From: DASUPK01 sp963797265
Lineage (GTDB): Bacteria > Actinomycetota > Thermoleophilia > Solirubrobacterales > 70-9
Assembly (NCBI GenBank): GCA_963797265.1
Contig: CAWCOY010000003.1
Location: forward strand, 868,001 to 932,000
Reading direction: 5' to 3'
DNA: 64,000 nucleotides
Shown here: positions 25,082 to 33,038 of the stretch, in pieces
Layout: each line of letters opens with the position of its first letter
How positions within the stretch are numbered: the stretch's first letter is position 1
Program-made: the position numbers and the translations under genes
Notes under the pieces: model-generated
Databases searched by the model: none
Seen by the model: the letters and a program-made list of their open reading frames with translations, nothing else
What the model was told of the DNA's origin: nothing

Positions 25082-26989
25082 TTGGAGGCCGACCGGAAAC
25101 GCGCCCTCGGCGGAGCTGCTCTGACGGTCGCGGCGCTCGGTGTCGTCTTCGGCGACATCGGGACGAGCCCGATCTATACGATCCAGACGGCGTTCAACCC
25201 CGGCGACCCGCACCCGATCCAGGCGACGGCCGAGCACGTCTACGGGGTGGCCTCCCTGATCTTCTGGGCCGTCACGCTCATCGTCACGGTCAAGTACGTC
25301 GGCCTGGTGATGAGCGCCGACAACGACGGCGAGGGCGGCATCATGGCGCTGATCTCCCAGGTTCGCCGAGTCGACCGGATCACCGGTAGGACGAAGTTCC
25401 TGCTCGCCGGACTGGGCGTCTTCGGCGCCGCGCTGTTCTTCGGCGACAGCATGATCACGCCGGCGATCTCCGTGCTCTCAGCGGTGGAGGGCACCGAGAC
25501 GATCGAGTCGTCGATGGACTCGTTGGTGGTCCCGATCACCGCGACGATCATCGTCGTCCTCTTCCTAGTGCAGAGGCTTGGAAGCGGGGCGGTCGGGCGC
25601 CTGTTCGGGCCAGTCATGCTCGTCTGGTTCACCACGATCGCGGTGCTCGGAATCCGCGGCATCACGATGCACCCCGAGGTCCTCAAGGCGCTCTCCCCGA
25701 GGTACGCGTTCGACCTCCTCTTCCAGAGCGGCTCGACCGGCTTCTTCGCCCTCACATCCGTCGTGCTCGCATTCACCGGCGTTGAGGCGCTCTACGCCGA
25801 CATGGGGCACTTCGGGCGCCCGGCCATCACGAGGTCGTGGCTCCTGCTCGTCTTTCCGGCGTGCATCCTGAGCTACCTCGGCCAGGGCGCGCTGATCCTC
25901 GACGATCCAAGTGCGATCAGCGCTCCATTCTTCCGGCTGATGCCGCACGGCGGCCTGATCCCGCTCGTGCTCCTCGCAACCTTCGCCACGGTGATCGCCT
26001 CCCAGGCTGTGATCTCGGGCGCATTCTCGATCGCCCACCAGGCGGCCCAGCTCGGCTACCTGCCGCGCCTGCGCGTGGTCCACACCTCCAAGAGTGCGTA
26101 CGGGCAGGTCTACGTGCCGATCGTCAACTGGCTGCTGCTCGTCGCGGTACTGACGCTGGTCCTCGCCTTCCAGTCTTCGGCGAAGCTCGCCTTCGCCTAC
26201 GGGACGGCCGTCACGGGGACGATCCTGGTGACGACCGTGCTGTTCTTCTTCATCTCGCGGCATCGCTGGCGCCGGCCGCTCCTACTCACCCTCGCCGGCG
26301 CGGCGTTCTTTCTGGCCATCGAGCTCACCTTCTTCGCATCGAACCTCACCAAGCTCCGACACGGCGCCTGGCTGACCCTCGCGATCGGCGCGCTCCTCTT
26401 CTTCGTGATGGTCACCTGGTACCGCGGCCGTCGGCTGGTGACCGCCGAGCGCTTTCGCGTGGAGGGGCCTCTGCGGGATTTCGTCAAGGAGATTCGCATG
26501 CGCGAGCCTCCCGTCGCGCGCGTGCCCGGGACCGGCGTATTCATGAACCGCGGAAAGGAGACCGCACCGCTGTCGATGCGCGCCTGCGTCGATCATCTGC
26601 GCTCGCTGCCGGAGAACACGATCATCCTCTCGCTGGAAACGCTGCCGGTTCCGAGAATCGCGCCGCGGGATCGGCTGGAGATCGACGACCTCGGCTACCA
26701 GGACGACCGCCTCACGTTCGTGCGCGCCAGGCACGGCTACGCCGAGGAGTACAACGTGCCGAAGCTCGTCCGGCAGATCTCGAAGGCGGGCGTCGAGTGT
26801 CCCGTCGACGCTCGCCATGCCTCGTTCTTCCTGTCCCGGGTGGAGCTCAAGATCGGCGACCGCCCGGGGATGAGCCGCTGGCGCAAGCGGCTCTTCCTGA
26901 TCACCGGCCTGATCACCGCAGAGCCGGCGGACTACTTCCGGTTGCCGCGCGAGCGGACGGTTACGCTGGGCTCCGAAATCGAGTTCTGA
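25082..26989 (+). CDS. kup: Kup-type potassium uptake protein
   Basis: 635 residues from TTG 25082. The signature GVVFGDIGTSPIYTIQTAF begins at residue 20. About 12 membrane helices follow to about residue 455, including GGIMALISQVRR, FFGDSMITPAISVLSA and VIASQAVISGAFSI. The rest is the soluble C-terminal domain with VFMNRGKETAP and FLSRVELKIGD. Kup is a proton-coupled K+ importer and in Firmicutes is controlled by c-di-AMP. TAGGCT lies 9 bases before the TTG. Confidence 0.95.
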   Translation: MEADRKRALGGAALTVAALGVVFGDIGTSPIYTIQTAFNPGDPHPIQATAEHVYGVASLIFWAVTLIVTVKYVGLVMSADNDGEGGIMALISQVRRVDRITGRTKFLLAGLGVFGAALFFGDSMITPAISVLSAVEGTETIESSMDSLVVPITATIIVVLFLVQRLGSGAVGRLFGPVMLVWFTTIAVLGIRGITMHPEVLKALSPRYAFDLLFQSGSTGFFALTSVVLAFTGVEALYADMGHFGRPAITRSWLLLVFPACILSYLGQGALILDDPSAISAPFFRLMPHGGLIPLVLLATFATVIASQAVISGAFSIAHQAAQLGYLPRLRVVHTSKSAYGQVYVPIVNWLLLVAVLTLVLAFQSSAKLAFAYGTAVTGTILVTTVLFFFISRHRWRRPLLLTLAGAAFFLAIELTFFASNLTKLRHGAWLTLAIGALLFFVMVTWYRGRRLVTAERFRVEGPLRDFVKEIRMREPPVARVPGTGVFMNRGKETAPLSMRACVDHLRSLPENTIILSLETLPVPRIAPRDRLEIDDLGYQDDRLTFVRARHGYAEEYNVPKLVRQISKAGVECPVDARHASFFLSRVELKIGDRPGMSRWRKRLFLITGLITAEPADYFRLPRERTVTLGSEIEF

Positions 26990-27123
26990 TGCCGAACGTG
27001 GTGAAGCCCAAGCCCGCCTGCCGCCATTGCGGCGCGACCTTGGAGCATGGCTGGAGTCGCTGCCCGCGCTGCGGACGACGCTCCCTGCTCAGCCTGATCC
27101 TGCCGCGCGGCCCGCGGACCTAG
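26989..27123 (+). CDS. 44-residue zinc-ribbon protein
   Basis: The ATG overlaps the kup stop (TGATG), so translation is coupled. CRHCG and CPRCG, 12 residues apart, form a zinc-ribbon pattern. The tail RRSLLSLILPRGPRT is basic and hydrophobic. Function unknown; the coupling suggests an accessory or regulatory role with Kup. Its TAG interlocks with the convergent small gene. Confidence 0.6.
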   Translation: MPNVVKPKPACRHCGATLEHGWSRCPRCGRRSLLSLILPRGPRT

Positions 27124-27269
27124 CGACGCATCAGCACATAGACCAGCGCCAGCACGAAGGTGAGCTGGCCCACGCCGAGCGATGTGCCCAGGTTCTTGGC
27201 GCCGAAGAGCTCGGCGAGGCCGACGCCGATGCCGAAGGCGGCGATCACGATGGCGACCTTGGTGAGCAC
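27120..27269 (-). CDS. 49-residue membrane protein
   Basis: From GTG 27269 the frame reads MLTKVAIVIAAFGIGVGLAE, LFGAKNLGTSLGVGQL and TFVLALVYVLMRR, two short hydrophobic helices with a GAKNLG turn. The open frame and amphipathic pattern look real, but no family assignment is possible. Stop shared through CTAG with the zinc-ribbon gene. Confidence 0.5.
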   Translation of the reverse strand: MLTKVAIVIAAFGIGVGLAELFGAKNLGTSLGVGQLTFVLALVYVLMRR

Positions 27270-27301
27270 GGAGCGGGACTCTAGATGGCGGTCATGCTCG
27301 G

Positions 27302-27307
27302 TAGCTT
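27302..27307 (+). promoter_or_regulatory. -10 element for the PHP phosphatase gene
   Basis: TAGCTT is 6 bases before the GTG at 27314. Confidence 0.35.
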
Positions 27308-27313
27308 GGGCGC

Positions 27314-28186
27314 GTGCTCACTGACTACCACCTGCACCTCAGGCCGGATGACAGCGGAGAGGCCGGCGACTATTTCAACGATCAGAACGTCGACCGTTAC
27401 GTCGCCGCCGCCGAGGAGCACGGCATCGACGAGCTCGGCGTCTCCGAGCACGTCTACCGGTTCACCCAGTCGTTGGAGATCTGGGACCACCCCTATTGGG
27501 AAGGGCAGGCTCGCGATGACCTCGACGGCTACGTGGAGTTCGTCCGCGGCACGCCCCTGCGGCTCGGCCTCGAATGCGACTTCGTGCCCGGCAGCGAGGA
27601 CAGGATCGCGAACCTGCTGGAGCGGGACTTCGACTACGTGGTCGGCTCCGTCCACTTTCTCGGCGCGCAGGGAGCGGTGGACGACCGACGCTACGACGTC
27701 TGGGAGGAGATCGGTGACCCAGACGAGGTCTGGTCGACCTACTTCCGCTGGCAAGCAGAGCTCGTGGGCTCGGGCCTGTTCGACATCGTCTCCCACCCCG
27801 ACCTGGTGAAGATCTGGGGCGACGACCGGCCCCAACCGCAGCGCGATCCGCGCTTTCACTACGAGCCGCTGGTCGAGGCGATCTCCGAGTCGGGCATCGC
27901 GGTGGAGCTCTCCACTGCCGGGCTGCGCAAGCCGGTGGGGGAGATCTACCCGGCTCGGGCGCTCGCCGAGATGTGCATCGAGGCGGGCGCCGAGTTCGCG
28001 CTCTCCTCGGACGCGCATGCACCGGATCAGGTCGGCTATGGCTACGACCAGGCGCTCGAGCTGCTGGGCTCGCTCGGCGTGGAGCGGATCTGCGTCTTCG
28101 AGGGACGCCAGCGCCGCCTCGAGCCGGTCGGCCGGGCCGGCGATGGCGCCGGGCAGGTCTCCAACTCCGGTGAGGTGGACGCCTGA
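27314..28186 (+). CDS. PHP-domain histidinol-phosphatase-type protein
   Basis: 290 residues. The PHP metal motif is DYHLHLRP (4-11). Further metal ligands are in SEHVYRF, LGLECDFVP, VGSVHFLG, DIVSHPDLVKIWG and LSSDAHAPDQVGYGYDQA, the full order of HisK/HisJ enzymes. It would hydrolyse histidinol phosphate, but no other his gene is present here, so the physiological substrate could differ. The C-terminus extends about 30 polar residues beyond the domain. It overlaps ispF by 1 base (TGATG). Confidence 0.85.
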   Translation: MLTDYHLHLRPDDSGEAGDYFNDQNVDRYVAAAEEHGIDELGVSEHVYRFTQSLEIWDHPYWEGQARDDLDGYVEFVRGTPLRLGLECDFVPGSEDRIANLLERDFDYVVGSVHFLGAQGAVDDRRYDVWEEIGDPDEVWSTYFRWQAELVGSGLFDIVSHPDLVKIWGDDRPQPQRDPRFHYEPLVEAISESGIAVELSTAGLRKPVGEIYPARALAEMCIEAGAEFALSSDAHAPDQVGYGYDQALELLGSLGVERICVFEGRQRRLEPVGRAGDGAGQVSNSGEVDA

Positions 28187-28650
28187 TGGCGCTGCGGGTC
28201 GGCACCGGCTACGACAGCCATCGGCTCGTCGAGGGCAAGCGCCTCGTGATCGGCGGGGTCGAGATCGACCACGACCGTGGGCTGGTCGGGCACTCCGACG
28301 CCGACGTTCTCACCCATGCGGTGATCGATGCGCTGCTCGGCGCCTGCGGCCTCGGCGACCTGGGAGAGTTCTTCCCGGACGAGGAGGAGGAGTGGCGCGA
28401 TGCCGACTCCATCGATCTCCTGCGAGTGGTCCTCGGCCGCCTTCCCGGCGCCGTCGTGAACGTCGACGCCACAGTGATCTGCGAAGAGCCCAAGCTCGCG
28501 CCGCACAAGGCTGAGATGGCCTCCCGGCTGACTGGCGTGCTCTCGGCGCCGGTCAGCGTCAAGGCGTCGACCAACGAGGGCATGGGTGCGATCGGGCGCG
28601 GCGAGGGGATCGCCTGCGTCGCGGTGGCCCTGGTCGATACCGGGGCATAA
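28186..28650 (+). CDS. ispF: 2-C-methyl-D-erythritol 2,4-cyclodiphosphate synthase
   Basis: 154 residues. It cyclises the IspE product in the MEP pathway. TGYDSHRL gives the Asp/His metal pair (Asp10, His12). GHSDADVLTHAVIDALLGA, GEFFPD and the ending STNEGMGAIGRGEGIACVAV are all standard. Start overlaps the preceding stop. The ispD-ispF order is conserved but interrupted. Confidence 0.97.
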   Translation: MALRVGTGYDSHRLVEGKRLVIGGVEIDHDRGLVGHSDADVLTHAVIDALLGACGLGDLGEFFPDEEEEWRDADSIDLLRVVLGRLPGAVVNVDATVICEEPKLAPHKAEMASRLTGVLSAPVSVKASTNEGMGAIGRGEGIACVAVALVDTGA

Positions 28651-28653
28651 GCT
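28648..28653 (+). promoter_or_regulatory. -10 element for the acyl-CoA synthetase gene
   Basis: TAAGCT overlaps the ispF stop and is 7 bases before the ATG at 28661. Confidence 0.4.
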
Positions 28654-28660
28654 GTCCTGC

Positions 28661-30328
28661 ATGGCGCAGGACGGGCTGAGAGAGGGCATCGCGGGCCTCG
28701 CCACGCGGATTCCTACGGCGCTCGGTGACGCCGCCTTCGAGCTCAGGGTGTTCTCCGATGTCGGTCTGATCCGGCCGATGCGGCCGGACAAGCTCGCCAG
28801 GGTCGCCGAGCGCTACATCCGCTGGGGTGCCGCGCCGGCCCTCGGCTCCGCGGCCAACGCGATCACCCACCCCGACCGCACCGCGATCATCGATGAGGCC
28901 GGGGCGCTCACCTGGATGGAGACCCATCGGCGCTCAAACGCCCTCGCCCGCGCCCTCCGCGACGAGGGGATCGGCGTCGGAGACGGCTTGGCGATCATGT
29001 GCCGCAACCACCGCTACTTCATCGAGGCCACCATGGCCTGCTCGAAGCTGGGCGCCGTCGCCCTCTACCTCAACACGTCCTTCGCCGGTCCGCAGCTCGC
29101 CGACGTCATGGAGCGCGAGCACCCCGGGGCGATGATCTACGACCAGGAGTTCGACGAGCTGCTCTCCGGCGTCGAGGGCGGGATGCGGCGCTACGTCGCC
29201 TGGGAGGACGAGGTGGACGAGGTCGATGAGACCACCGTCGAGCAGCTGATCTCCGGGGCTCACGGCGACGACCTCGAGGCCCCTCCCGAGCACGGTCGCT
29301 ACATCATTCTCACGTCCGGGACCACCGGGACGCCGAAGGGAGCGCAGCGAAGCCAGCCCGAGGGCCTGACCGCCCTGGCCGCGCTTCTGTCCAAGATCCC
29401 CAGGCGCTACGGCGAGACGGCGATGATCGCGGCGCCGCTCTTCCATTCCTGGGGCTTCCTGCACTTCATCCTCAGCCTGCCGACGGCGGCGACCATGGTG
29501 CTGCGACCCCGCTTCGACCCCGAGGACACGCTGCGTGCCACGGCCGAGCACCGCGCCCGCGTGCTCGCGGTGGTCCCGGTGATGATGCAGCGGATCCTCG
29601 CCCTCCCGGAGGAGGTCAAGCGCCGGTACGACCTCTCCACCCTCGAGGTTACGGCGGCGAGCGGCTCGACCCTGCCCGGCGAGCTGGCGATCAATTGGAT
29701 GAACGAGTTCGGCGACAACCTCTACAACCTCTACGGCTCCACGGAGGTCGCCTGGGCGACGATCGCGACCCCTGAGGACATGCGCGCCGCGCCGGGCACG
29801 GCCGGCAGGCCACCACGGGGCACGGTGATCAGGATCGTCGACGAGCAGGGCAACGACTTACCGCCTGGCGAGACCGGTCGCATCTTCATCGGCAACCAAC
29901 TCGCCTTCGAGGGCTACACGGGCGGAGGCGACAAGGAGCACCTCGGCGACCTGCTCTCCTCGGGCGACGTCGGGCACTTCGACGATGACGGCCGGCTCTT
30001 CATCGATGGGCGTGACGACGAGATGATCGTTTCGGGCGGCGAGAACGTCTTCCCGCGCGAGGTCGAGGACCTGCTCTCCGATCACGAGGCGATCGATGAG
30101 GCCGCGGCGATCGGGATCGAGGACGAGGAGTTCGGGCAGCGCCTGCGTGCCTTCGTCGTCAAGGAAGAGGGCAAGGACGTGAGCGAGGAGGACCTGAAGG
30201 GCTACGTCAAGCAGAACCTCGCGCGCTACAAGGTTCCCCGTGAGATCGTCTTCGTCGACGAACTTCCGCGTAACGCGACGGGTAAGGTCATGAAGGGCGA
30301 GCTCGCGGAACGGCGGCTCGCCGACTGA
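28661..30328 (+). CDS. Acyl-CoA synthetase, AMP-binding family
   Basis: 555 residues from ATG 28661. The AMP-binding P-loop LTSGTTGTPKGAQRS is at about 217-231. LYNLYGSTEVAWAT, SGDVGHFDDDGRLFIDGRDDEMIVSGGENVFP and the C-terminal lysine motif PRNATGKVMKGEL complete the ANL set. The N-terminal 60 residues (FSDVGLIRPMRPDK) resemble FadD2/FadD12-like fatty-acyl-CoA ligases of actinobacteria. It probably activates fatty acids. The stop codon is followed in frame by the coiled-coil gene. Confidence 0.9.
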   Translation: MAQDGLREGIAGLATRIPTALGDAAFELRVFSDVGLIRPMRPDKLARVAERYIRWGAAPALGSAANAITHPDRTAIIDEAGALTWMETHRRSNALARALRDEGIGVGDGLAIMCRNHRYFIEATMACSKLGAVALYLNTSFAGPQLADVMEREHPGAMIYDQEFDELLSGVEGGMRRYVAWEDEVDEVDETTVEQLISGAHGDDLEAPPEHGRYIILTSGTTGTPKGAQRSQPEGLTALAALLSKIPRRYGETAMIAAPLFHSWGFLHFILSLPTAATMVLRPRFDPEDTLRATAEHRARVLAVVPVMMQRILALPEEVKRRYDLSTLEVTAASGSTLPGELAINWMNEFGDNLYNLYGSTEVAWATIATPEDMRAAPGTAGRPPRGTVIRIVDEQGNDLPPGETGRIFIGNQLAFEGYTGGGDKEHLGDLLSSGDVGHFDDDGRLFIDGRDDEMIVSGGENVFPREVEDLLSDHEAIDEAAAIGIEDEEFGQRLRAFVVKEEGKDVSEEDLKGYVKQNLARYKVPREIVFVDELPRNATGKVMKGELAERRLAD

Positions 30329-30346
30329 GCAACGACCGGAGGAGAC

Positions 30347-31240
30347 ATCCGAGCGGAGATCGATCAGGCTCGCGCCGCGACCGAGCGGTTTCGCGCCAAG
30401 GCGACGGAACTGATCCGGGAGCTGCGCGCCAGTGAGGCGCAGGCTCGCGATCAGGCGATCGCCGCAGAGGCCGCCGCCGAGAGCATGCGCGCGGCGGCGA
30501 GCGAGGCGATCGAGCGCGCCCGGAAGGTGGAGGGCGAGCTGACCGAGAAGGCGCGGCAGGCGGTCCAGAGGGCACGCCGACGGGCGGAGCGGGCCGAGGA
30601 GCGGCTTGCGGAGGTCGAGGGGCGATGGGAGCTGGCCGAGGAGAACGAGCGGCGGGCGGCTCGTCTCGACGATGCGCTGAAGGATGCGTTGGAGCGCCGG
30701 CAGCGGGCCGAGACGCGCGCCGGGGAGACCGAGAGGCAGTTGCGCGAGCTCACGACCCGGCTCAACGAGGCCGAGCAGCGCGCGATCGCGGCCGAGGAGA
30801 GGGCGGAGGCCGCCACCGAGGCGGAGAGCACCGAGGTCAATCGCCTCCGGAAGGAGATGGAGCGACGCGTCCGCGAGGCGGCCGACCAGGCGCGCCGCGA
30901 GTCCGAGGAGCGCGTGCGGAGGCTCGCCGACCGGGTGGCCACGGAGGCCGAGGCACGCGCCCGCGCCGAGGCCGAGACGGCCCTGAGCCAGGAGGCGGTC
31001 AAGCTCCAACGCGAAGCCGAGGAGCGAGTCGAGGCGGCGCGGCGCAGGGCCGAGCGGCAGGTCCAGGAGAAGGTCGACCGGGCCCGGACCGCGGCGCTCA
31101 GCGGCGAGCCCGTCGCCGAGGCGGACGAGCCGGAGGAGGAGCTCGACGACCTCGCCCGTCGTCGGATCGCGGAGCAGGCGGCGGCCGACGAGCCCGCCGG
31201 CACGCGCTACGTCGGTGGCCGTCGCCTGCGAACCTATTGA
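30347..31240 (+). CDS. Long coiled-coil protein, unknown
   Basis: About 297 residues if started at ATC 30347, which has GGAGGAG just upstream; the first conventional start, ATG 30485, would remove about 46 residues of the same coiled coil. Residues 1-250 are an almost unbroken Ala/Glu/Arg-rich heptad pattern. The end has acidic EADEPEEELDD and a C-terminal GTRYVGGRRLRTY. No signal peptide or membrane segment was seen. It resembles DivIVA-like or filament-forming proteins only in composition. It lies in frame with, and 18 bases after, the acyl-CoA synthetase. Confidence 0.65.
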   Translation: MRAEIDQARAATERFRAKATELIRELRASEAQARDQAIAAEAAAESMRAAASEAIERARKVEGELTEKARQAVQRARRRAERAEERLAEVEGRWELAEENERRAARLDDALKDALERRQRAETRAGETERQLRELTTRLNEAEQRAIAAEERAEAATEAESTEVNRLRKEMERRVREAADQARRESEERVRRLADRVATEAEARARAEAETALSQEAVKLQREAEERVEAARRRAERQVQEKVDRARTAALSGEPVAEADEPEEELDDLARRRIAEQAAADEPAGTRYVGGRRLRTY

Positions 31241-31248
31241 GCGGGCCG

Positions 31249-31590
31249 ATGGCCAAGCTCACGGAGTACAGCTTCGGCAGCCTCACCGTCGATGGCGAGC
31301 AGCACACCCGCGATCTGATCGTGCTCCCACACCGGGTGGTACTGGATTGGTGGCGGCGGGAGGGGCATTCACTCGCCATAGAGGATCTCGACGAGGTGAT
31401 CGACGACCTTCCCGATCGTCTGATCCTGGGCTGCGGAGCCCACGGCCGTCTCGAACCGCCGCAGGCGGTGCTGGAGCAACTCCGCGCCCGCGGCGTCGAG
31501 GTCGAGGCGATGCCGACTGCCGAGGCGGTCCGGCGCTACGGCGAACTCGACCCCGAGCGCACGGCCGCCGCGCTGCACCTCACCTGCTGA
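31249..31590 (+). CDS. Mth938-like (DUF498) domain protein
   Basis: 113 residues from ATG 31249. The pattern SFGSLTVDGEQHTRDLIVLP, VVLDWWRREGHSLAIEDL, LILGCGAHGRLEPP and VEAMPTAEAVRRYGEL matches the MTH938/NDUFAF3 fold. Biochemical role in bacteria is unclear. It follows the coiled-coil gene after 8 bases. Confidence 0.8.
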   Translation: MAKLTEYSFGSLTVDGEQHTRDLIVLPHRVVLDWWRREGHSLAIEDLDEVIDDLPDRLILGCGAHGRLEPPQAVLEQLRARGVEVEAMPTAEAVRRYGELDPERTAAALHLTC

Positions 31591-31602
31591 CGGACGGGAG
31601 CC

Positions 31603-32064
31603 CTAGTTGGCCGCGACCTGTGCGGCCTGCTCCTCGACCGCCCGCTTCAGGTTGAGCAGCGAGACCCGAAAGCGGCGGTTGAGAGAGACGGCCGCGACCC
31701 GTTCGGCGATCAGCCCCGGGATCCCTCCTCCCGCCACGCCATAGGCGAAGCGGAACGTCACCCGGGTCCGTCCGTCCCCAAGCTCACGCAGGCGCCAGCG
31801 GCCGCGCTGGTCGACCCCGGTGACGGAGCTCCAGGCCATGTCGCCCTCGGGCTGCCACTCCACGATCTCGATCAGGCCGCCGACGTCGGCCGCCCCGACC
31901 CTGATCAGCATCCGGTAGCGCGCGCCGAGGCCTTTGTGACGGTCACCCGCGACGTCCCAGCGGGTCAGTCCATCGATGAAGACGGGGTAGTTCGCCGGCT
32001 CGGTGACGTACTCCCAGACGAGGTGGCGAGGCGCGTCGACCGTGACCTTCTGCTCGATCCGCAC
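31603..32064 (-). CDS. SRPBCC (polyketide cyclase/START-like) protein
   Basis: 153 residues. MRIEQKVTVDAPRHLVWEYV, WEPxxGD-like (WQPEGDMAWSS) and GDGRTRVTFRFAYGVAGGG show the helix-grip fold that binds hydrophobic ligands. It is the third gene of a minus-strand operon after the SCP2-hydrolase and the acyltransferase, with a 9-base gap, so a lipid ligand is plausible. Confidence 0.8.
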   Translation of the reverse strand: MRIEQKVTVDAPRHLVWEYVTEPANYPVFIDGLTRWDVAGDRHKGLGARYRMLIRVGAADVGGLIEIVEWQPEGDMAWSSVTGVDQRGRWRLRELGDGRTRVTFRFAYGVAGGGIPGLIAERVAAVSLNRRFRVSLLNLKRAVEEQAAQVAAN

Positions 32065-32073
32065 GCCGGATCC

Positions 32074-33009
32074 CTACCCGACCACGGGCAGGCGGCGCTC
32101 GGCGGCGAGCTCGTCGAGCTCGTCCTGCATCAGCGAGGTGATGTCGTCGTAGATCCGGTCGACGTCCGGCGCCGACCCGTAGCGCTCGCGCAGGTCGATC
32201 GGCTCCAGGACCTGCACCGTGATCTTGGCTGGCAGCGGGAGATGGCCGAGGAAGTCGCCGATGTTCACGATCCAGGGCAGCGAGACGTTCACCGGGAGGG
32301 TCTTCAGCCGGAGCAGCTTGTCGAGGCGAAGCAGCCTGGCCAGACGGTCGCCGTGGCTAAGGAAGATCGCGGTCTCCTGGCCGCCCACGGAGACGATCGG
32401 CACGATCGGCACTCCCGCTTCGAGGGCGAGCTTGATGAAGCCCTTGCGGCCGGCGAAGTCGATGCGGTTCCTCTCCCAGGTCGGCCGGTTCACCTCCCAG
32501 TCCCCGCCGGGATAAACGAGCACCGCGGCGTTGCAGTCGAGCGCCTTGCGGGCATTCTCGCGCGAGGCCGCGACGGTCCCGAACTTGCGCAGGTAGGGGC
32601 CGACGGGCGAGGTCAGGACCAGGTTGTGGGCGAGCTGGTAGAAGGGCCGCTCCACGCCGAAGAACGTGTTGAAGGCGACCGTGAAGACGATCGTGTCAGG
32701 GGTGACGTTGCCCCCGGAGTGGTTGCCGACGAGTAGGACCGGGCCCTCCTCGGGAACGCGCTCCATGTTCCGCACCTCTCCGCGGAACCAGATCGTGGCC
32801 AGCAGCCAGCTGAGCGAGAGGTTCTCGCGGATGAAATCCGGGTCGCGGTCGTCCAGATCGGCCGTTAGCCGGCTCTGTAGCTCGTCGACGAAGCGCCGGA
32901 GCAGCGAGGGACGGCCGGAGCCGCCCTCGCGCGGGCGTCCGGGATCTCCTCCGTTCTGGCTCTGCGTGTCCCGTTGCCGGGTCGCGGTGCCTGCACCGCT
33001 CTCTGCCAT
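32074..33009 (-). CDS. PlsC-like phospholipid/glycerol acyltransferase
   Basis: 311 residues. After a disordered N-terminus (about 1-35) comes the acyltransferase block I NHSGGNVTPD (an NHxxGxxxxD form of NHx4D), then a FGTVAASRENARKAL segment, YPGGDWEVNRP (block III, replacing the usual FPEGTR) and VPIVPIVSVGG. This variant is typical of actinobacterial hemolysin-like or DGAT-type acyltransferases. Acyl transfer to a glycerolipid is likely. It is the middle gene of the operon. Confidence 0.85.
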   Translation of the reverse strand: MAESGAGTATRQRDTQSQNGGDPGRPREGGSGRPSLLRRFVDELQSRLTADLDDRDPDFIRENLSLSWLLATIWFRGEVRNMERVPEEGPVLLVGNHSGGNVTPDTIVFTVAFNTFFGVERPFYQLAHNLVLTSPVGPYLRKFGTVAASRENARKALDCNAAVLVYPGGDWEVNRPTWERNRIDFAGRKGFIKLALEAGVPIVPIVSVGGQETAIFLSHGDRLARLLRLDKLLRLKTLPVNVSLPWIVNIGDFLGHLPLPAKITVQVLEPIDLRERYGSAPDVDRIYDDITSLMQDELDELAAERRLPVVG

Positions 33010-33038
33010 TGCCTCCGGATTCTAGGTCGTGTAAACGG

